DNA of 64,000 nucleotides from Adhaeribacter rhizoryzae. GTDB taxonomy: Bacteria > Bacteroidota > Bacteroidia > Cytophagales > Hymenobacteraceae. Under the pieces are notes generated by a model. That model searched no databases. It was not told where the DNA came from and saw nothing but the letters and a program-made list of their open reading frames with translations. Positions 61,326 to 64,000 of the stretch are shown in pieces (position 1 is the stretch's first letter; every line of letters starts with the position of its first letter). Location of the stretch: positions 343,316 to 407,315 of the forward strand of contig NZ_VWSF01000004.1 in assembly GCF_008629685.1 (NCBI RefSeq). The letters run 5' to 3'. Both the position numbers and the translations under genes were made by a program.

Positions 61326-61733
61326 ATGAAGCTATTAACCTTAAAAAATTATTTCACTTATCTAACTTTATTTATTATGCTGGTACTTGCCAGTTGTCAG
61401 GATAAAAATAAAACACCTACGGCTTCCATGATTTCCGGCGACACCAGTAAAACCTGGAAAGCTACCCGCGAAACCAATGCTGCCGGCGATAAAGACAAAA
61501 TAACCGGGGCCGAAAAGAGCGAAGTAATTCAATTTTACGCGAACGGTTCTTTTAGCATGCGTTCCAGTTCCCAAAATGCTTCGGGCAAATGGACTTACGA
61601 TGCTATGGCCCGGAGTTTAGTGCTGCAATTTGTGGGCTCCGACATGACTGAAAATTTCCAGGTGGTAAGTTTAACCGAGGATGAAATGAAACTGCAAAGC
61701 CCTAGCGGCACCATGAACCTGGAAGCAGAATAA
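61326..61733 (+). CDS. Hypothetical lipoprotein with lipocalin-like domain
   Basis: A 135-residue protein, counted from ATG at 61326; an upstream in-frame ATG at 61299 adds nine residues and hurts the signal. The signal MKLLTLKNYFTYLTLFIMLV leads to LASC with Cys24. The mature part (SKTWKATRETNAAGDKD, VIQFYANGSFSMRSS, GKWTYDAMARSLVLQF) has the strand pattern of small lipocalin-like domains. Function unknown. A terminator follows. Confidence 0.75.
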   Translation: MKLLTLKNYFTYLTLFIMLVLASCQDKNKTPTASMISGDTSKTWKATRETNAAGDKDKITGAEKSEVIQFYANGSFSMRSSSQNASGKWTYDAMARSLVLQFVGSDMTENFQVVSLTEDEMKLQSPSGTMNLEAE

Positions 61734-61758
61734 TTAAACCTGAAAAATATATTACCTG

Positions 61759-61787
61759 AAGGCCGGAAATTTCCGGCCTTTGTTTTT
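61759..61787 (+). terminator. Terminator after the lipocalin-like lipoprotein gene
   Basis: AAGGCCGG (61759-61766) pairs with CCGGCCTT (61773-61780) around AAATTT, followed by TGTTTTTT. Confidence 0.85.
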
Positions 61788-61875
61788 TAATCCAACCAAT
61801 CAATAAACCTGGAAATGCGCCGTTTTTACAGCTTAATTTTTAAATTGCGGTTGATATATTACTTAAATATTATAC

Positions 61876-63381
61876 ATGCGTAACCCGCCAACAGCAAATA
61901 TTAATAAGCCTTTTCTAAGTTTACAGGATGTTTCGTTTAATAAATTTAAGGGACCGGTTTTTAATAACCTGAACTGGCATGTGCGGCAAAACGAAACCTG
62001 GGTGATTACAGGCCCCGGCGGTTCCGGCAAAACTACCTTGGCCGAAGCATTGGTGGGTCAGCACCGGATTACCAAAGGTACTTTAAAATATTACTTTCTG
62101 CCGGAACAGGAAAATACCTGGAACCTCAAAAAATACGTGGGCTTTATTTCTTTTCCGCCTTCCGAACGCCTGATTAACTACGGCAAATTTTATTACCAGC
62201 AACGCTTCAACAGCTCCGATACCGAAGGCATTGTTTCGGTAACTGAATTTTTACAGAATACAACCGGCGTAACGGCTCAGGATGAACTATGGGCACACGT
62301 AGTTAAATTAATGAATCTCCGGGATTTGCTTCACCTGGAAATAATAAAGCTGTCGAATGGGCAAACCCGGAAAATGCTCATTGCCCAGGCGCTGTTGCGG
62401 CAACCCAAATTACTTATCCTGGATAATCCGTTTGCCGGACTAGATAAGCAGGCCCGCCACGATTTAGAGGCCTTAGTTAAAAACCTGATTCAGCACGACA
62501 CCGAATTAATTTTAATAACCGACCAGCACGATATTCCGGTTTGGGCCACCCACGTGTTGCACTTAAATAATTTTAGCATTCAAGGGGCTTATACCCGGGC
62601 CGAATATTTAAATAAAAATATTGCTGATACCGCAGAAGAAAAGCGAAATAATTTACCGGGGGTAAATACTATATTTCAAAACCACCAAGCCGCGCCTGAT
62701 TTTAAAGTGGCGGTAAAAATGGAAAACACCACTATTACCTACGATGGAAAAAGAGTATTAAATAATATAACCTGGACGGTAAATCAAGGCGAAAAGTGGG
62801 TGTTATTGGGTCCTAATGGTTCCGGCAAAACAACTTTGCTAAGTTTAATTAATGGCGACAATCCGCAGGCTTTTGCGAATAAAATATATTTGTTTGATCG
62901 GCGCAAAGGTACCGGCGAAAGTATCTGGGATATTAAAAGAAGAATAGGTTTTATTTCGCCGGAACTGCACCTGTATTTCCGGCAGAATTTGCTGGCCGAA
63001 ACCGTAGCCGCCACCGGTTACACCGATACTTTATTTCCGAAAGGGCAATTAACCCCACAACAGGAACAAACCTTGCATCATTTTTTCGCCTATTACGAAA
63101 TAGGACATCTGCAAAAAAAGCATTTTCTGCAGCTTTCGGCCGGTGAGCAACGGCTGGTATTGTTAATCCGGTCGCTGGTGAAAAATCCGGAAATGTTAAT
63201 CTGGGACGAGCCTTTTCAAGGATTAAGCGCTGATTTAATTCAGAAAACCCAGGAATTATTATCTGCTTACGCCACACCCGCCAAAACCGTAATATTTGTG
63301 AGCCACTACGAGCACGAAATACCCACCTGGATAAACAAAAGAATATACCTGGAACAAGGCCAAATGAAAGAGTTGATTTAG
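61876..63381 (+). CDS. Tandem ABC ATPase (ModF-like)
   Basis: A 501-residue protein with two ABC domains and no membrane segment. Domain 1: Walker A GPGGSGKT at 46-53 and signature LSNGQ at 159-163. Its Walker B reads LLILDNPFAGLD, so Asn184 stands where the catalytic Glu is expected. Domain 2: GPNGSGKT at 312-319, LSAGEQRLVLL, and MLIWDEPFQGLS with Glu kept. The layout resembles E. coli ModF. The role is unclear. No transporter permease lies nearby. Confidence 0.88.
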   Translation: MRNPPTANINKPFLSLQDVSFNKFKGPVFNNLNWHVRQNETWVITGPGGSGKTTLAEALVGQHRITKGTLKYYFLPEQENTWNLKKYVGFISFPPSERLINYGKFYYQQRFNSSDTEGIVSVTEFLQNTTGVTAQDELWAHVVKLMNLRDLLHLEIIKLSNGQTRKMLIAQALLRQPKLLILDNPFAGLDKQARHDLEALVKNLIQHDTELILITDQHDIPVWATHVLHLNNFSIQGAYTRAEYLNKNIADTAEEKRNNLPGVNTIFQNHQAAPDFKVAVKMENTTITYDGKRVLNNITWTVNQGEKWVLLGPNGSGKTTLLSLINGDNPQAFANKIYLFDRRKGTGESIWDIKRRIGFISPELHLYFRQNLLAETVAATGYTDTLFPKGQLTPQQEQTLHHFFAYYEIGHLQKKHFLQLSAGEQRLVLLIRSLVKNPEMLIWDEPFQGLSADLIQKTQELLSAYATPAKTVIFVSHYEHEIPTWINKRIYLEQGQMKELI

Positions 63382-63530
63382 CACCTCATCCCCCAACCCC
63401 TTCTCCTCAAGGCGAAGGGGAGACCGCCTGACGGTTATTGAATTACAACTCTTCTGGCTAAGATAGATAATAGATTATTTAGAAAACAATTTATCAGATA
63501 AAGGTAACTCAAGTCCCTCGCCTTTAGGAG
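63382..63530. repeat. Palindromic repeat, family E, next to the transposase
   Basis: CACCTCATCCCCCAACC and then CTCCTCAAGGCGAAGGGGAG on the left pair loosely with AAGTCCCTCGCCTTTAGGAG at 63511-63530 on the right. Hairpin CCCCTTC/GAAGGGG lies inside. The sequence after 63530 shows no continuation of the repeat, which may mark the left end of the insertion sequence. Confidence 0.55.
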
Positions 63531-63574
63531 CTACGATTAGGACACAAAATGGAGCGGGGAGCTGTTGGAGGTAA

Positions 63575-64000
63575 ATGGCAGATGCAATATTTAGCAACAT
63601 TCGGATAGCGCGACGGGTCAAGCAAGTAGTAGAAAAGATAATAGAAAAGCAAAGTGTGGTGATACATCAGCTAAGTGCGAGCGAAGCCGAGCAGCGGAGT
63701 TACTACCGTCTGCTGCATAACCCCCGTTTGCAGACCAGTCAAATCATTTCGTACTTGGAAGCGGACTGTGCGCGGCAAGTGGAGGTGGGCGCCCATTATT
63801 TAGTATTTCAGGATACGACGCAGCCTAACTTTGAACGCAACCGGCACAACATTTCCGACCAGCAGCAGCTCGGGGTGATTGGAGATAAGCAGTCGCTGGG
63901 CTTTTTCCTGCATCCTTCGCTGGTGGTGCAAGCGGATACTGGCCGCTGCCTGGGCTACAGCCATGTGCAGGTCTGGAGTAGAGAAGCAATGGCGCCAGAT
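63575..64000 (+). mobile_element. IS4-family transposase gene, 3' truncated by the window end
   Basis: From ATG at 63575, 142 codons stay open to the edge. The residues include LHNPRLQTSQIISYLEADC and VFQDTTQPNFERNRHNISDQ, then LGVIGDKQSLGFFLHPSLVV. QDTT fits the first Asp of the IS4/Tn5-type DDE motif, and GFFLHPSLVV is typical of Tn5-like transposases. The rest, with the second Asp and Glu, lies outside the window, so intactness is unknown. Confidence 0.85.

Overview
The window looks like chromosomal DNA of a bacterium of the phylum Bacteroidota, most likely order Cytophagales, near Hymenobacteraceae such as Adhaeribacter. This placement is inferred. The reasons are the many TAnnTTTG promoter elements, very few Shine-Dalgarno sites, many lipoproteins, a large TonB-dependent outer-membrane receptor, the families DUF4159 and DUF3127, coding DNA rich in CCGG and AATATT words, and AT-rich spacers.

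Layout. 1-4950: the end of a sigma-54-dependent regulator, then lptE, a low-complexity protein, secG and groES-groEL, with a sigma-54-like promoter candidate before groES. 4987-10320: a lipoprotein, a POT peptide transporter, rsmE, DUF4159, a SAM methyltransferase, and a VOC protein followed by an attC-like palindrome. 10863-14474: smc and a strong terminator. 14530-19430: mostly minus-strand genes (acyltransferase, beta-barrel protein, patatin with an MBL hydrolase, accA). 19670: tRNA-Asp. 19921-23082: an AT-rich accessory cluster with two paralogous STAS-like proteins around an HTH protein. 23301-34034: minus-strand genes for terC, a haem-binding protein, YceI, a TonB-dependent receptor with an extra C-terminal domain, exonuclease VII (xseAB), small lipoproteins and an L,D-transpeptidase. 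34258-47735: M1 peptidase, DUF892, a cyanophycinase facing an isoaspartyl peptidase, DUF3127, SDR plus AlbA_2, PIN-PhoH, DinB, YkvA, an epimerase-like enzyme, a flavoprotein and DUF2383. 48098-50884: DEAD-box helicase and an OBAP-like lipoprotein. 51303-60381: an AddA-like helicase-nuclease and an AddB-like nuclease, split by two AT-rich genes of unknown function. 60748-64000: LysM protein, lipoprotein, ModF-like ABC ATPase, and an IS4-type transposase cut by the window edge.

The window is mainly housekeeping genes: envelope (LptE, L,D-transpeptidase, LysM, acyltransferase), protein folding and export (GroESL, SecG), DNA maintenance (SMC, ExoVII, AddAB) and RNA (RsmE, helicase, PhoH). The spacers hold at least five families of dispersed palindromic repeats, several with more than one copy here. 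Two regions look accessory: the STAS/HTH cluster and the insert between the AddAB genes. Two genes below 60 codons were found by reading spacers: a 50-residue lipoprotein and a 34-residue lysine-rich protein.

I found no complete new defence or biosynthetic system. The best candidates for undescribed biology are the STAS/HTH cluster, the repeat families (one copy has perfect 30-bp arms), the attC-like element behind the VOC gene, and the insert between addA and addB.
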